From Pleurocapsa sp. PCC 7327 (GTDB taxonomy: Bacteria > Cyanobacteriota > Cyanobacteriia > Cyanobacteriales > Microcystaceae): DNA of 64,000 bases. Positions 18,731-28,365 of this stretch are shown piece after piece. The stretch lies in contig NC_019689.1 of the NCBI RefSeq assembly GCF_000317025.1, positions 1,341,501 through 1,405,500 on the forward strand, given 5' to 3'. A program made the position numbers and the translations under genes. Numbering within the stretch: the first letter of the stretch is position 1; each line of letters starts with the position of its first letter. The notes under the pieces were generated by a model. That model was not told where the DNA came from, searched no databases, and saw only the letters and a program-made list of their open reading frames with translations.

Positions 18731-19345
18731 TTACTGTCCTGCTGCAAACACTTTTTGGGCTGTCAATTGCAGTTCTAGAAAGATAGAGGAAACAAGCAGA
18801 TCGTCATTTCTAAACAATCGTTTTTGATACTCATCCTCGACCAGCGTACAAATCGTGATAGTTGGCTGTTTGGGTTTGCCAAGATACTCTCTTCCGCCAA
18901 TGCCAAGGTAGTCCACGATCCAATATTCAGGAATGCCTAAAACCGCATAATCCTCGACCTTACGAGCGTAGTCGTTTTGCCAATTGGTGCTGACTACCTC
19001 AACAATAAGTTGAATTGAAGCTCCTGATGTAATTACAGGTTCTTGTTGCCATAACGGTTCGTTTCCCAGTTGAGTTTGGTCTATAACAAGCACATCGGGA
19101 CGAAAAGCTGTCTGCGTTCCTAAAACTTTGATGAGACATCGATAGGGAATAAAGTAAGGAACCCCAAGACGATCTATTTCCACATTAAGTTTTCGCCCAA
19201 TAAAAGCAGCTACTTGCTCGTGCGCCCCGGTTGGTTCCATATCTATCAACTCGCCATCGATTAGCTCGTAATGTTCGTTGTCGCCGTAGGAATTAATGAA
19301 CTCATCAACCGTTAGTAGTTTTGATGCCGAGATCGTCATTGTCAT
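18731..19345 (-). CDS. Uma2 family (DUF820) putative restriction-like endonuclease
   Basis: 204 residues. The family pattern starts with LLTVDEFINSYGDNEHYELIDGELI and TGAHEQVAAFIGRKL. The PD-(D/E)XK-type core is FRPDVLVID (about 117-125), then IQLIVEVVSTNWQNDYARKVEDYA with E-V-(V)-S and a Lys, and GIPEYWIVDY. Uma2 proteins are hugely expanded in cyanobacteria; their target and role remain unclear. No companion toxin-antitoxin gene is adjacent. Confidence 0.85.
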   Translation of the reverse strand: MTMTISASKLLTVDEFINSYGDNEHYELIDGELIDMEPTGAHEQVAAFIGRKLNVEIDRLGVPYFIPYRCLIKVLGTQTAFRPDVLVIDQTQLGNEPLWQQEPVITSGASIQLIVEVVSTNWQNDYARKVEDYAVLGIPEYWIVDYLGIGGREYLGKPKQPTITICTLVEDEYQKRLFRNDDLLVSSIFLELQLTAQKVFAAGQ

Positions 19346-19526
19346 TTTTCCTTATAATGAGCGCTATGCACGAGTATTCCGATCGTATTTTAGACGACTA
19401 TAGCAATGCTAGATTGTCGATCGGTAGTGCGAGCATCTCGATCGCTGCGGAAATTCCGAATCAGATTCCCAGGTACAACCGTTGTAATGTTTGCCCGAGT
19501 TTCGCTCTAAAAGGATACAGATTGGG

Positions 19527-20630
19527 TTACTGCTTGCAAATCGTTTCCCGAATTGCCAATGCTGTCGCAGGTGCCAGTAAAACCCCATTGCGATAGTGAC
19601 CTGTAGCCAGTAGCACATTGCCATAACCGGGTAATTGACCGATAATCGGCGCAGGTTCTCCTTCTGGGCGAGGACGTTTTCCGAACCAGGTACGAACGAT
19701 TTTCGCCTCAGCCAAAGTCGGACAAAAAGAAATCGCCACTTGTCTTACTTTTTCTAAGGCGGCGGGTTCGGCAATAACTTCTCCCGTCTCGTCGGGGAAC
19801 TCTACCGTCGCACCCACCCAGTATTCTCCGTCGCCAATCGGCACGATATGGACATCATCTCCAGTAATGACGGGTTGAAAATCTGGGTTACCCAAAGGTT
19901 TGTTAAGCTTGAGTTGCAACGCTTGTCCGAGTACCGGACGCACGTCTACGGATTTGGTTAAAGAAGCCGTTAGCGGAGTAGAGCCTAAGCCTGCTGCAAT
20001 AACCAACCAATCTACATCTAAAGCTTTCTCTCCAAGGTAAACGCGATCGCAGTGACGCATATTCGAGCCATCGGGTTCGGTTGTCGCGATTTTTTGAACT
20101 TTAACTCCAAAATGACAGTTAACGCCATTTCTAGCCGCTCCTGTAACTAAGGCTTGAGTCAGGATGGTGGGGTTAACCTGGCGATCGCTGGGAGAATAAA
20201 CAGCACCGATAATTTCTTCAGATTGGATTTGGGGACATTTTGCCTGAAGGCGTGCTAAATCCCAAATTTCTAATTTCCATCCTTTAGAATGCCGAATTTT
20301 GTGTAATTTTTCCCATCTTTCTAATTCTTTCCCAGCCAAACACAGCATAACAATTCCTTGCCGATTAAAAGGGATTTGCATGTCTGTGAGGGATTCTAAT
20401 TCTGGAATTAGGGTTTCATAGCGTTCCAAGCTTGCTTGGCGCAACTGCCACGCTCTCCCTTTAGTTTTGTGGCTAATTGCCCCCATGAGAACACCAAGGG
20501 CAGCACTGGTAGAACCGGAGGCAGGAACCCGTTCGTCGAGGAGCGCAATCTTTAATCCCGGTACTCGACTGAGTTCGTAAGCGATCGCAGCTCCAACGAC
20601 ACCGCATCCAATAATTACTACTTGAGTCAT
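19527..20630 (-). CDS. FAD-dependent amine oxidase of the DAO family, glycine oxidase (ThiO)-like
   Basis: 367 residues from the ATG at 20630. This start puts the FAD Rossmann motif VVIIGCGVVGAAIAYELSR right at the N-terminus; an upstream in-frame ATG at 20666 would overlap the divergent neighbour. The DAO-family C-terminal motif GYWVGATVEFPDE and the last FAD contact GNVLLATGHYRNGVLLAPAT are present. ThiO oxidises glycine to iminoglyoxylate for thiazole (thiamine) synthesis. In some cyanobacteria it is fused to ThiG, but here it stands alone, so a D-amino-acid or sarcosine substrate is also possible. Confidence 0.82.
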   Translation of the reverse strand: MTQVVIIGCGVVGAAIAYELSRVPGLKIALLDERVPASGSTSAALGVLMGAISHKTKGRAWQLRQASLERYETLIPELESLTDMQIPFNRQGIVMLCLAGKELERWEKLHKIRHSKGWKLEIWDLARLQAKCPQIQSEEIIGAVYSPSDRQVNPTILTQALVTGAARNGVNCHFGVKVQKIATTEPDGSNMRHCDRVYLGEKALDVDWLVIAAGLGSTPLTASLTKSVDVRPVLGQALQLKLNKPLGNPDFQPVITGDDVHIVPIGDGEYWVGATVEFPDETGEVIAEPAALEKVRQVAISFCPTLAEAKIVRTWFGKRPRPEGEPAPIIGQLPGYGNVLLATGHYRNGVLLAPATALAIRETICKQ

Positions 20631-20695
20631 AATAAATGAGATTAGTGCGCTACAGTAAATGGGCAAAGAAGCTTGGCAATTTTTGGGAGGCTGTC

Positions 20696-21829
20696 GTGAA
20701 CTGGTGGCAAAAACTCAAGAACAATCCTCTGGCTCGTTTTGGGGCGATTTTACTACTGATTTTTTATTTGGCGGTCATTTTTGCCGATTTCGTTGCCCCT
20801 TATAGTCCTTACGCTTCTCAAACAGATGGTTCTTTGTTGCCACCCACCAAAATTTATTGGCGCATTCAGGAAGGTTCCCAACAAGGACAGTGGATAGGCC
20901 CTCACGTTTATCCGACAACTCAGAGTCAAACCGACTTAGAAACGGGCGATCGCAAGTTAATAATAGATTATAAAAACCCTTCGCCCGTGCGCCTATTCGC
21001 GAAAGGAGATTCCTATAGATTATTTCAAATTCAGCTTCCCTTACCCCCTGCCTTTGAAGAAGTAGAACTGTTCCCTGGCATTGCCTTTGATAGACACCTG
21101 TTCGGAACAGAAGGGAAAGGTAAGATAAATATACTCGGAACCGACGAACAAGGACGAGATGAATTCAGCCGTCTCGTTTTTGGTGGTAGGATCAGTCTTT
21201 TTATTGGTTTGGTTGGAATTGTTATCTCTTTTCCTTTGGGAATGCTCATTGGTGGGATTTCTGGCTATTTTGGTGGCTGGCTGGACGTTTCTTTAATGCG
21301 TCTGGTTGAAGTCTTGATGACGATTCCTGGGATTTATTTGCTAGTTGCCCTAGCGGCAGTTTTACCGCCTGGTTTATCCAGTGCCCAACGCTTTTTGCTG
21401 ATCGTTCTGATTACTTCCTTTATCAGTTGGTCGGGACTAGCAAGGGTGATCCGAGGACAGGTTCTTTCGCTCAAAGAACAAGAATTCGTCCAAGCTGCGC
21501 GGGCAATGGGGGCAAAACCGCTTTACATTATCATCCAGCACGTCTTGCCTCAGACTGCCAGTTACATTATTATTTCAGCAACTCTGGCAGTGCCAGGATT
21601 TATTGTCGCTGAATCCGTCTTGAGTCTCATTGGGTTAGGCATTCAGCAACCCGATCCCAGTTGGGGCAATCTTCTTTCGCTATCGACCAATGCTTCAATT
21701 ATCGTGTTACAGCCTTGGCTAATTTGGCCTCCAGCGATACTGATTATTTTGACCGTGTTGGCATTTAATTTGCTCGGTGATGGTTTGAGAGATGCCCTCG
21801 ATCCAAGAAGTTTACAGAGAAGAGAATAA
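20696..21829 (+). CDS. ABC transporter permease, OppC/DppC type (peptide or nickel class)
   Basis: Inner-membrane permease of a dipeptide/oligopeptide-class importer. A first helix lies close to the N-terminus (ARFGAILLLIFYLAVIFADF), followed by the family DFVAPYSPY and a large periplasmic insert of roughly 100 residues. The BPD_transp_1 core follows, with LARVIRGQVLSLKEQEFVQAARAMGA as the ATPase-coupling EAA loop. I place the start at a GTG (20696) because GGGAGG lies just upstream and the ATG at 20636 is only 5 bp from the divergent start. No ATPase, OppB or binding protein is adjacent, so the rest of the transporter is encoded elsewhere. Confidence 0.85.
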   Translation: MNWWQKLKNNPLARFGAILLLIFYLAVIFADFVAPYSPYASQTDGSLLPPTKIYWRIQEGSQQGQWIGPHVYPTTQSQTDLETGDRKLIIDYKNPSPVRLFAKGDSYRLFQIQLPLPPAFEEVELFPGIAFDRHLFGTEGKGKINILGTDEQGRDEFSRLVFGGRISLFIGLVGIVISFPLGMLIGGISGYFGGWLDVSLMRLVEVLMTIPGIYLLVALAAVLPPGLSSAQRFLLIVLITSFISWSGLARVIRGQVLSLKEQEFVQAARAMGAKPLYIIIQHVLPQTASYIIISATLAVPGFIVAESVLSLIGLGIQQPDPSWGNLLSLSTNASIIVLQPWLIWPPAILIILTVLAFNLLGDGLRDALDPRSLQRRE

Positions 21830-21924
21830 GAAGATTTGGGATAACAAAGCGATCGCTCTTTAGGAAAATAAAGTTTTCATCTCTCAGAAATCTCTGACTA
21901 TCTTTTTCATCTCATCTAGTCCAA

Positions 21925-23547
21925 TTAGACCGCAGACAACAAAATCCGAGAAGAGTTATTTCCCCCACAATTTACTTTTAAAGTAATAATTCTAGCCTCG
22001 ATCGCTCTCTCTTCGTGAGGTAATTTACCCGTCCCAGAATTGACAGGATAAGCAGGAAAACAAGCACTACTTAAACTAAGTCGCAAGCAATTCCCTTTCG
22101 CAATTTTCATGCAAGTTGCTTGCAAAGGAATTCTGACGGGCAATCGATCGAAATTAACTCTAATGTATCCCTGTGTAAAGTTATAAGCCCTACCATCAGA
22201 ATAGATCTCTGATAACATCGCACAAAGATCGAAACTAGGTGCATCTGCTTGGCAATAAATTTCTACTAGAATATCTCCTGCTATGCTCAAATCTTCTTCT
22301 AAAGGGACAGATGTATAAGTTAAAATATCGCTACGAATATCAAGACCAGAACGTTCAAAAGACCCTCCAGGAATTGAAGCATGACCTCCCAATGCGGGGA
22401 CGGGTCGCCAAGGGTCATGAACTAATGTATCTTCTGAAGATTGGGGATGCGCTGCTACTAATTTCCCATCATCATCTCGAATACTCGCTAAACCATTACT
22501 CGTTAAATAATAGGATCTTTGATTATTACTTGGAAAGGCATCGAAATAACGCCATTTATTGCTTCCCATTTCAAATAAGCACACAGGAGGCGCATTCAAA
22601 ATTTCTGAATCGATTCCTTTAAGGAATTTATCAAACCATGCAATTTGTAATTTATCTATCGAACTGATTGCTGCTTGACCATAATCTACTGCACCAACTT
22701 TACGCCCCCAAGGTAAATGCACCCAAGGACCAATAACTAAGTATTGAATAAATTGGGAACGGCTTACCATTTCTTTATAGAAATTCAATGTTCCTCGCAA
22801 ATAAGGATCGAACCATCCCCCAATATGCAACATTGGTAAATCTACATCCTGCATCATGTTTTTTGGAGAGAGTTTTTCCCAATATTCATCGGGATAGGGA
22901 TGATTTAACCAAGTATGATAAAAAGAGTCGGGTGCTAATTCTTTTAAAAGGGAAGGATTGGCAGGGATAGGATCGTATAAAGGTAAATTTCGAGAAGCTG
23001 TATAGAGTTTTTGAAAAGAGATTTCATCGCCTTGCAAGCGTGCAGTTTCTGCGGCAATTTGAATTGCCCAACCGAGATTTGCTTGCAAACAAAATGCCAT
23101 ATTTTCATATGCCCAATCGCTATATAAATCGTAGGCAACCATCGACGGACAAATAGTTTTTAAGGCGCTAGGACAATTTATTGCTGCATATAATTGGGTC
23201 ATTCCCTGATAAGAAAAGCCATACATTCCGACTTTTTCCGTACTGCCTGGGAGTTGAGATGTCCAATTAATAGTATCAAATCCATCGTCTATTTCATGAG
23301 CAAAAAGATTGAAGTTTCCTTCAGACGATCCTCTGCCTCGAACATCTTGAATGACAACGATATATCCTTGGGCAGCATACCAACTTGGATGGGCATAAAC
23401 AACCGTAGAAGCAATTGCCCTCCCATAGGGTTGTCGCATTAATAAAACGGGAAATTTTTCGGAACTATCGGGACGATAAATGTCAGCATCTAGTCTTACT
23501 CCATCGCGAGTATACATAGATGCTGTTTCTTTTTTTACTTTGAGCAT
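21925..23547 (-). CDS. CocE/NonD-type serine hydrolase (X-Pro dipeptidyl-peptidase fold)
   Basis: 540 residues. The N-terminal alpha/beta-hydrolase domain carries MRDGVRLDADIYRP-like text, VIQDVRGRGSSEG (65-77) and the nucleophile elbow MYGFSYQGMTQL with Ser at about 112. The Asp/His are expected near LHIGGWFDPYL and LVIGPWVHLPWG. The C-terminal jelly-roll PepX_C domain starts around residue 350. Family members hydrolyse acylated amino acids, esters (cocaine esterase) or X-Pro peptides. No signal peptide, so cytosolic; substrate unknown. The gene is AT-richer than the local average. Confidence 0.88.
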   Translation of the reverse strand: MLKVKKETASMYTRDGVRLDADIYRPDSSEKFPVLLMRQPYGRAIASTVVYAHPSWYAAQGYIVVIQDVRGRGSSEGNFNLFAHEIDDGFDTINWTSQLPGSTEKVGMYGFSYQGMTQLYAAINCPSALKTICPSMVAYDLYSDWAYENMAFCLQANLGWAIQIAAETARLQGDEISFQKLYTASRNLPLYDPIPANPSLLKELAPDSFYHTWLNHPYPDEYWEKLSPKNMMQDVDLPMLHIGGWFDPYLRGTLNFYKEMVSRSQFIQYLVIGPWVHLPWGRKVGAVDYGQAAISSIDKLQIAWFDKFLKGIDSEILNAPPVCLFEMGSNKWRYFDAFPSNNQRSYYLTSNGLASIRDDDGKLVAAHPQSSEDTLVHDPWRPVPALGGHASIPGGSFERSGLDIRSDILTYTSVPLEEDLSIAGDILVEIYCQADAPSFDLCAMLSEIYSDGRAYNFTQGYIRVNFDRLPVRIPLQATCMKIAKGNCLRLSLSSACFPAYPVNSGTGKLPHEERAIEARIITLKVNCGGNNSSRILLSAV

Positions 23548-23668
23548 GAGCTAATTTTATTTTTCTAGCTTTTTAGAAGTGTCAAAAGCCAAAGTTAACA
23601 ACCCAAACAAAAGCAATGTCTGACTTAGAGTCAGCCATTTGGGAATTGAGTTAGTTTTTAATTAGCTT

Positions 23669-24121
23669 TCAACAGGGTACTAGAGCATCAAGTCGTTGAA
23701 GTACGCTCAAATCTTCCTCGTCTAATTGTTCTGGAATGCCGCTGCGAATTAGTTCTGAAAAATCCTCATTAGGCACCATAAAACATAGGGCATACAATCG
23801 TTCTGAACTCGGATTTCTAATTTCATGAATTCCTGTCGGTCGAACTAATAAACTATCGCCGGGACGAAGGGGAATTTGTTTGCCATCGCAGATCGCCATA
23901 CCTTCGCCTTTGAGAATAAAAAACATTTCTACGGCAAAGTTATGACGATGGGTGGGAGTTCTACCGCCCGGATCGAAAATTTCTACGCAAACCGTTAGAG
24001 AATCATCAGCAATGGTTGAATCAAAAACGATCGCTAGACGATTACTATCCTGTGGACTAATGCGAAAGACTAAATAGTCTTTGGGAGACTTGACCACAGG
24101 AATCATGCAACGCTCTTTCAT
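23669..24121 (-). CDS. Cupin-domain protein
   Basis: 150 residues forming a single RmlC-like cupin. Motif 1 is PTHRHNFAVEMFFILKGEG (about 64-82; the two His and Glu are metal-ligand candidates) and motif 2 is LRPGDSLLVRPTGIHEIRN (about 91-109; another His). Such proteins bind a divalent metal and act as dioxygenases, isomerases or sensors. The N-terminal segment VVKSPKDYLVFRISPQDSNRLAIVF contacts the barrel. Function not resolved. It lies 121 bp from the CocE-like hydrolase, same strand. Confidence 0.82.
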   Translation of the reverse strand: MKERCMIPVVKSPKDYLVFRISPQDSNRLAIVFDSTIADDSLTVCVEIFDPGGRTPTHRHNFAVEMFFILKGEGMAICDGKQIPLRPGDSLLVRPTGIHEIRNPSSERLYALCFMVPNEDFSELIRSGIPEQLDEEDLSVLQRLDALVPC

Positions 24122-24219
24122 AGTCAGTTACCAATTATTCCTATTCCCGATCGCTGACTACTACGATAAAACCTGTCTCCTCAAATCTGACTAGATAAAA
24201 TGTAAAAAATTATGAAATT

Positions 24220-25083
24220 TTATGAGCGCCAGATGGCATCAGCAACTCGGCAAACGTCGTACATCTCGGCAACGTCGTGAACGCGCAATAGATCGGCAGA
24301 ACCCGCGATCGCAGCGCAACAAGCGGCAGCAGTTCCCCAAACGCGCAATTTAGGGTCATTGCGATCGAGAATGCGACCGATAAAACTTTTGCGCGAAGGT
24401 CCGACTAAGATGGGGACTTCTAGAGAACGGAATTCGCTCAAGCGTCTCAGCAATTCTAAACTCTGTTCGTAAGTCTTGGCAAAACCGATACCGGGGTCGA
24501 TAATGAGGCGAGAGCGATCGATTCCTGCTTGAATAGCTTGCTCGATCCGCTCTTCAAAAAACTGGTAAATTTCACCCACCAAATCCTCATAATCCGTTAA
24601 CTGTTGCATGGTTTTAGGAGTACCGCGAATGTGCATTAATACAATGGGAACTCCTAACTCGGCAACGACAGGTAACATCTGGTTATCATACGTCCCTCCT
24701 GAAATATCATTCACCAGATCTGCCCCTGCTTCTACCGCTGCTTGAGCGACAGATGCCCTCGTTGTATCGATAGAAATCAGCACGGAAACCTCTTCCTGCA
24801 GTGCCTTAATAAGGGGAATAACGCGGTTTAATTCTTCTTCTAAGGAGATTTGTTCTGCACCCGGTCGCGTGGACTGACCGCCAACATCAATAATATCTGC
24901 CCCATCTGCAACCAGTTTCTTTGCCTGTGCCAAAGCAGCATCGAGAGTATCGAACTCGCCCCCATCGCTAAAACTATCGGGAGTAACGTTCAAAATTCCC
25001 ATCAGATAAGTGCGTTCTCCCCAATGGAAAGTATGGTCTCGGATAGTTAAAGGGGTAATCATTGTTTGTTTGTCCCTTGTCAT
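24220..25083 (-). CDS. folP: Dihydropteroate synthase
   Basis: Condenses p-aminobenzoate with dihydropterin pyrophosphate in folate synthesis. The TIM-barrel protein carries MGILNVTPDSFSDGGEF (about 28-44), the pterin-site motif DIIDVGGQSTRPGAE, ISIDTTRASVA, DLVNDISGG and the C-terminal PILVGPSRKSFIG loop. It has 287 residues, normal length. An in-frame ATG at 25062 (MITPLTIRDH) is an alternative start. It is followed upstream by tpiA on the same strand with a 60-bp gap, so the two may be co-transcribed. Confidence 0.95.
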   Translation of the reverse strand: MTRDKQTMITPLTIRDHTFHWGERTYLMGILNVTPDSFSDGGEFDTLDAALAQAKKLVADGADIIDVGGQSTRPGAEQISLEEELNRVIPLIKALQEEVSVLISIDTTRASVAQAAVEAGADLVNDISGGTYDNQMLPVVAELGVPIVLMHIRGTPKTMQQLTDYEDLVGEIYQFFEERIEQAIQAGIDRSRLIIDPGIGFAKTYEQSLELLRRLSEFRSLEVPILVGPSRKSFIGRILDRNDPKLRVWGTAAACCAAIAGSADLLRVHDVAEMYDVCRVADAIWRS

Positions 25084-25143
25084 TAGTCATTTGTCTTTTG
25101 TGGTTTAATGGACGACCGATAACCAATGACTAATAACTACTAA

Positions 25144-25869
25144 CTACTGATAATTTACAATCCGAGCGAAACTAGTAGGGTCTAAACTCGCACCTCCCAC
25201 TAAAGCGCCATCAATTTCTGGTTGCGCCATAATTTCGTCGATGTTATCGGGTTTAACCGAACCGCCATATTGAATGGTGACATTGGAATTGGTCAATTGA
25301 GCGCGAATCAAACCAATGACGCGATTGGCTTCTAGGGCTTCGCAGGTATCCCCCGTGCCGATTGCCCAGATAGGTTCGTAAGCAATTACCAAATTATGTT
25401 GGTCTACGTCTACTAAGTCTTTTTTCAACTGATTGATAATGATATTTTCGGTTTCGCCTGCATCCCGTTGTGCCTTTGATTCGCCCACACAGAGAATCGG
25501 CGTTAGACCGTGGCGTTGAGCGGCTTTTAGGCGCAGATTCACTGTTTCGTCTGTTTCTCCAAAATATTGTCGGCGTTCGCTGTGACCGATAATGACGTAA
25601 CTCACGCCGATTTCTGCGAGCATCGGTGCAGCAATTTCGCCTGTGTAAGCACCTTCATCCGCCCAATGGACATTTTGCGCTCCCAGTTCGATCCGACTGC
25701 CGTGTAGACCTTTAGACAGCGCTCCCAAAGCTGTAAAGGGAGCACACAGAATAATTTTTCTCGCTTCGTCTGTATCTTCTATCTTCGATTTAAAGGCTTG
25801 TACGAACTCCAAGGCTTCTTCTTGGGTTTTGTACATTTTCCAGTTACCAGCAATGATAATTTTTCGCAC
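25144..25869 (-). CDS. tpiA: Triosephosphate isomerase
   Basis: Interconverts DHAP and glyceraldehyde-3-phosphate in glycolysis and the Calvin cycle. Substrate-binding Asn9/Lys11 lie in AGNWKMYKT. The catalytic His is about 96 in IIGHSERR and the catalytic Glu about 165 in [11 protein letters not shown]. The phosphate-binding [10 protein letters not shown] and [10 protein letters not shown] close the barrel. 241 residues, complete. Same strand and close to folP. Confidence 0.97.
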   Translation of the reverse strand: MRKIIIAGNWKMYKTQEEALEFVQAFKSKIEDTDEARKIILCAPFTALGALSKGLHGSRIELGAQNVHWADEGAYTGEIAAPMLAEIGVSYVIIGHSERRQYFGETDETVNLRLKAAQRHGLTPILCVGESKAQRDAGETENIIINQLKKDLVDVDQHNLVIAYEPIWAIGTGDTCEALEANRVIGLIRAQLTNSNVTIQYGGSVKPDNIDEIMAQPEIDGALVGGASLDPTSFARIVNYQ

Positions 25870-25968
25870 AGCTTTAACTTAGGTCAACTTCTACACATAT
25901 TGCTCCATTAAGTTTAAAGCTTTAAGGGACTCTATTAAAGAGTTGGCAGGAAATTTTGATGCTCAGTC

Positions 25969-26787
25969 TTAGCATTTTTCTTCTTTAACCCAAGTCAGAC
26001 TCACCCATTCTCCTTTATCGCCATAGCTGCGAATAATTCGCTGTCGTTGGGTAGGAGAAATTAACCAACCTACTTCTAGAACGAAACGCTGCCGGGGTTT
26101 GATTTTCACGGGACAGTTGCAGGACGCGCCATCGGGGAAGAGTAGAATTTGTACGGGTGGGTCGCTGCGATCGAAATGCACAATTGAGCCTGTTATGGTT
26201 GCCGTCGATGCGATCGCGCGATCGCCAAACGTCAGTCTTTGCTCTAATTGGTTATTATCGAGAAGGGAAACTTGAAGGCGAGTAGAACAAGTATCGGAGG
26301 GTCGAAAGTCGGGATAGATCGTGACGGCTTCTCCCTGCCATTCCCCCAAAAGCTGGTCTACCGTTAGAGGCGGTCGTTCTGGCGCATTCGATCCAGCTAA
26401 TTTTTCGCGAATTAGGGTGAGTTGGTCGAAATGACTGTCAGCATTAAATAACATTACCAGACGCAGACGGCGATCGCCCTCGATCAGTCCAAACTCTGCC
26501 CCAAATTCAGAAAAAGGCCCCCATTGCATCGACCCTTGAGAAAAAGCCCCATTCTCAAAGAATAAAATGCTTCGACTTAAGGAACTGTAATCTAGCACTA
26601 AATCCTGGGGCGGTTGACCGGGAGGAAAGCGACGAACGACTTGATGAATTTTTGTATTATTATCTTGTCCTTCCAAAGAAACTATCGTGGGCGTGTCTTC
26701 TATAAATTTTCCTTGGGGCGAGAAGCGAGTAAATGAGCCGTGCCATTCGCCAAGATTCTTAAGTAAATATTCCCATTGAGAGGACAT
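25969..26787 (-). CDS. DUF3598 family protein
   Basis: 272 residues. The N-terminal motif QWEYLLKNLGEWHGSFTRFSPQG and the repeated beta-strand pattern (two lipocalin-like halves, the second from about residue 148, LGEWQGEAVTIYPDF) identify the cyanobacterial/plastid DUF3598 family. Both halves open with LGEW.G, so the protein looks like an internal duplication. A C-N-C motif (GASCNCPVKI) sits late in the protein. Function unknown; the fold suggests binding of a small hydrophobic ligand. It is divergent from panD with 104 bp between them. Confidence 0.85.
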   Translation of the reverse strand: MSSQWEYLLKNLGEWHGSFTRFSPQGKFIEDTPTIVSLEGQDNNTKIHQVVRRFPPGQPPQDLVLDYSSLSRSILFFENGAFSQGSMQWGPFSEFGAEFGLIEGDRRLRLVMLFNADSHFDQLTLIREKLAGSNAPERPPLTVDQLLGEWQGEAVTIYPDFRPSDTCSTRLQVSLLDNNQLEQRLTFGDRAIASTATITGSIVHFDRSDPPVQILLFPDGASCNCPVKIKPRQRFVLEVGWLISPTQRQRIIRSYGDKGEWVSLTWVKEEKC

Positions 26788-26891
26788 AGTTGTGCCTATT
26801 GCATCAGTTCGATTGGAAATTTTGAGGGTATTCTGTTCGCAGAACCCAATGACAAAATCTTAAGATATAAAAAGTACCGCAGGGAGAAATA

Positions 26892-27356
26892 ATGGGAACA
26901 ATCAGACTAATGCACGCCAAGTTACATCGGGTGCGAGTCACAGAAGCTAATGTCAATTATGTCGGGAGCATCACTATCGATGAGGAATTATTAAATCGAG
27001 TTGGTATTCTTCCTCTTGAAGAAGTTGATGTCATCAACCTCAATAATGGCAAACGATGGTCAACCTATGCGCTTCCGGGAGAGGCAGGCAGTGGCGAGAT
27101 TTGTCCCAATGGCGGTGCGGCATTGCTGTGCCAGCCTGGAGATATTCTAATTATTTATGCTTATGAAGAACGCGATCGCGCAGAAGTTTTACGTAACGGA
27201 CATGAAGCGCGTGTTATCGTGGCAGACGAGAAAAATCGCACTCAACAATTTTTTTACCAAACTCTAAACCCGTCTGAGAGTGGAGATAAAGTTAAATTTC
27301 AGTCTTGGGATCTGAGTGAGAGTAATGGTCACGAGCTGATTTCTTCCCAAATCTAG
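26892..27356 (+). CDS. panD: Aspartate 1-decarboxylase proenzyme
   Basis: Makes beta-alanine from aspartate for pantothenate/CoA. A pyruvoyl enzyme that self-cleaves at Gly25-Ser26 (NYVGSITID), leaving a pyruvoyl group on the new alpha chain. Conserved [16 protein letters not shown], Arg in NGKRWSTYA and the [17 protein letters not shown] strand are present. At 154 residues it is about 25 longer than the common form, with an extra C-terminal tail after residue 125 that is polar and probably flexible. GGGAGAAATA precedes the ATG. Confidence 0.94.
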   Translation: MGTIRLMHAKLHRVRVTEANVNYVGSITIDEELLNRVGILPLEEVDVINLNNGKRWSTYALPGEAGSGEICPNGGAALLCQPGDILIIYAYEERDRAEVLRNGHEARVIVADEKNRTQQFFYQTLNPSESGDKVKFQSWDLSESNGHELISSQI

Positions 27357-27387
27357 CTTTGGAGCGCGAGGTTTAGCGTCGGCAGAA

Positions 27388-27404
27388 GCGGGCAGGATGC
27401 CCGC
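27388..27404. repeat. Perfect 7-bp stem hairpin in a dispersed repeat
   Basis: GCGGGCA / TGCCCGC with a three-base loop (GGA), followed by ACTATAATT. It lies 32 bp after panD and shares the CAGGATGC..GCACTA core with the repeat near 14500. It could also serve as a terminator, but the T-tract is missing. Confidence 0.55.
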
Positions 27405-27459
27405 ACTATAATTAAACTTACTTTTAGAATCGAGCATTTAAAATTTAGGATCTAATATT

Positions 27460-28332
27460 ATGGCTGTTCGTCGAGATACGATCTGGGAAAGATTTTTAAA
27501 ACCGATTTTTCAACTTTTTTTAATCGATGAAGATAAGCTATTACAGTTATATAAATCGATCGATTGGGAAAAAGAAAGCGATCGCTTTCGCCAACCGAAC
27601 TTAACTTATCCCGAATATTACAGTTCTCAAAATTTCCACGGCATCCAAGGCGGTTACTTAAATGGAGATGCTCCAGTAACCTACGATCCCATTACCCAGT
27701 ACGTACTACCTCCCAACGAAACTTGGGTGCGTCAAGGAGTCATTGAAGCGATCGAAGGACAGCCGCGCAGAATACTAGACTTGGGTTGCGGTACGGGTTC
27801 GACAACGCTGATGCTCAAACAAGCTTTTCCCGAAGCAGAAGTTATCGGAATCGATTTGTCACCTTATATGCTAATTATGGCAGATCGTAAAGCTAGGCAA
27901 GCCGGACTGGAAATTCAATGGCTGCACAGCAAGGCTGAGGATACGAAATTTCTAGATACTTCGTTTGATGTCGTGACTGCTTCTTTGCTATTTCATGAAA
28001 CGCCGCCAAAGGTTGCGCGAGCGATTTTGCGAGAAGCGTTTCGTCTCCTAGTACCTGGAGGACAGGTTATTATCCTCGATGGCAATCAAAAAACCCTTCT
28101 ACATACAGATTGGCTGACCGAGATTTTTGAAGAACCTTATATCAAAGACTATGCAGCGGGAAGCGTTGATGCTTGGATGGGTGCGGCAGGATTTGAAGCC
28201 GTGCGAACCCAAGAAATTTGGTGGGTGCATCAGGTAACGCGAGGAATGAAACCCACGCCAGTTGAAGATTCTTCGATCGCAACGCCTCAGATGGAAGAAA
28301 CTAGCGATACTATTTTGGTTCCCGTGGGATAG
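27460..28332 (+). CDS. Class I SAM-dependent methyltransferase
   Basis: 290 residues. Motif I ILDLGCGTGSTTLMLK (about 104-119), the acidic ribose-binding end EVIGIDLSPYML, motif II DVVTASLLFHETP and motif III LLVPGGQVIILDGNQ are all present. The N-terminal 90 residues are acidic/aromatic and resemble other cyanobacterial ubiquinone/sterol-type methyltransferases (NFHGIQGGYLNGDAPVTYDPIT). The substrate is not recognisable. It is 63 bp ahead of the rubrerythrin, same strand. Confidence 0.82.
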   Translation: MAVRRDTIWERFLKPIFQLFLIDEDKLLQLYKSIDWEKESDRFRQPNLTYPEYYSSQNFHGIQGGYLNGDAPVTYDPITQYVLPPNETWVRQGVIEAIEGQPRRILDLGCGTGSTTLMLKQAFPEAEVIGIDLSPYMLIMADRKARQAGLEIQWLHSKAEDTKFLDTSFDVVTASLLFHETPPKVARAILREAFRLLVPGGQVIILDGNQKTLLHTDWLTEIFEEPYIKDYAAGSVDAWMGAAGFEAVRTQEIWWVHQVTRGMKPTPVEDSSIATPQMEETSDTILVPVG

Positions 28333-28365
28333 AATTCATTGGCAAGAAATCGCAGTTGCATATTC

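Noticed and set aside
22239-22622. 127-codon open frame opposite the CocE-like hydrolase
   Set aside because: Lies wholly inside a well-supported gene and shows no motif or ribosome site.
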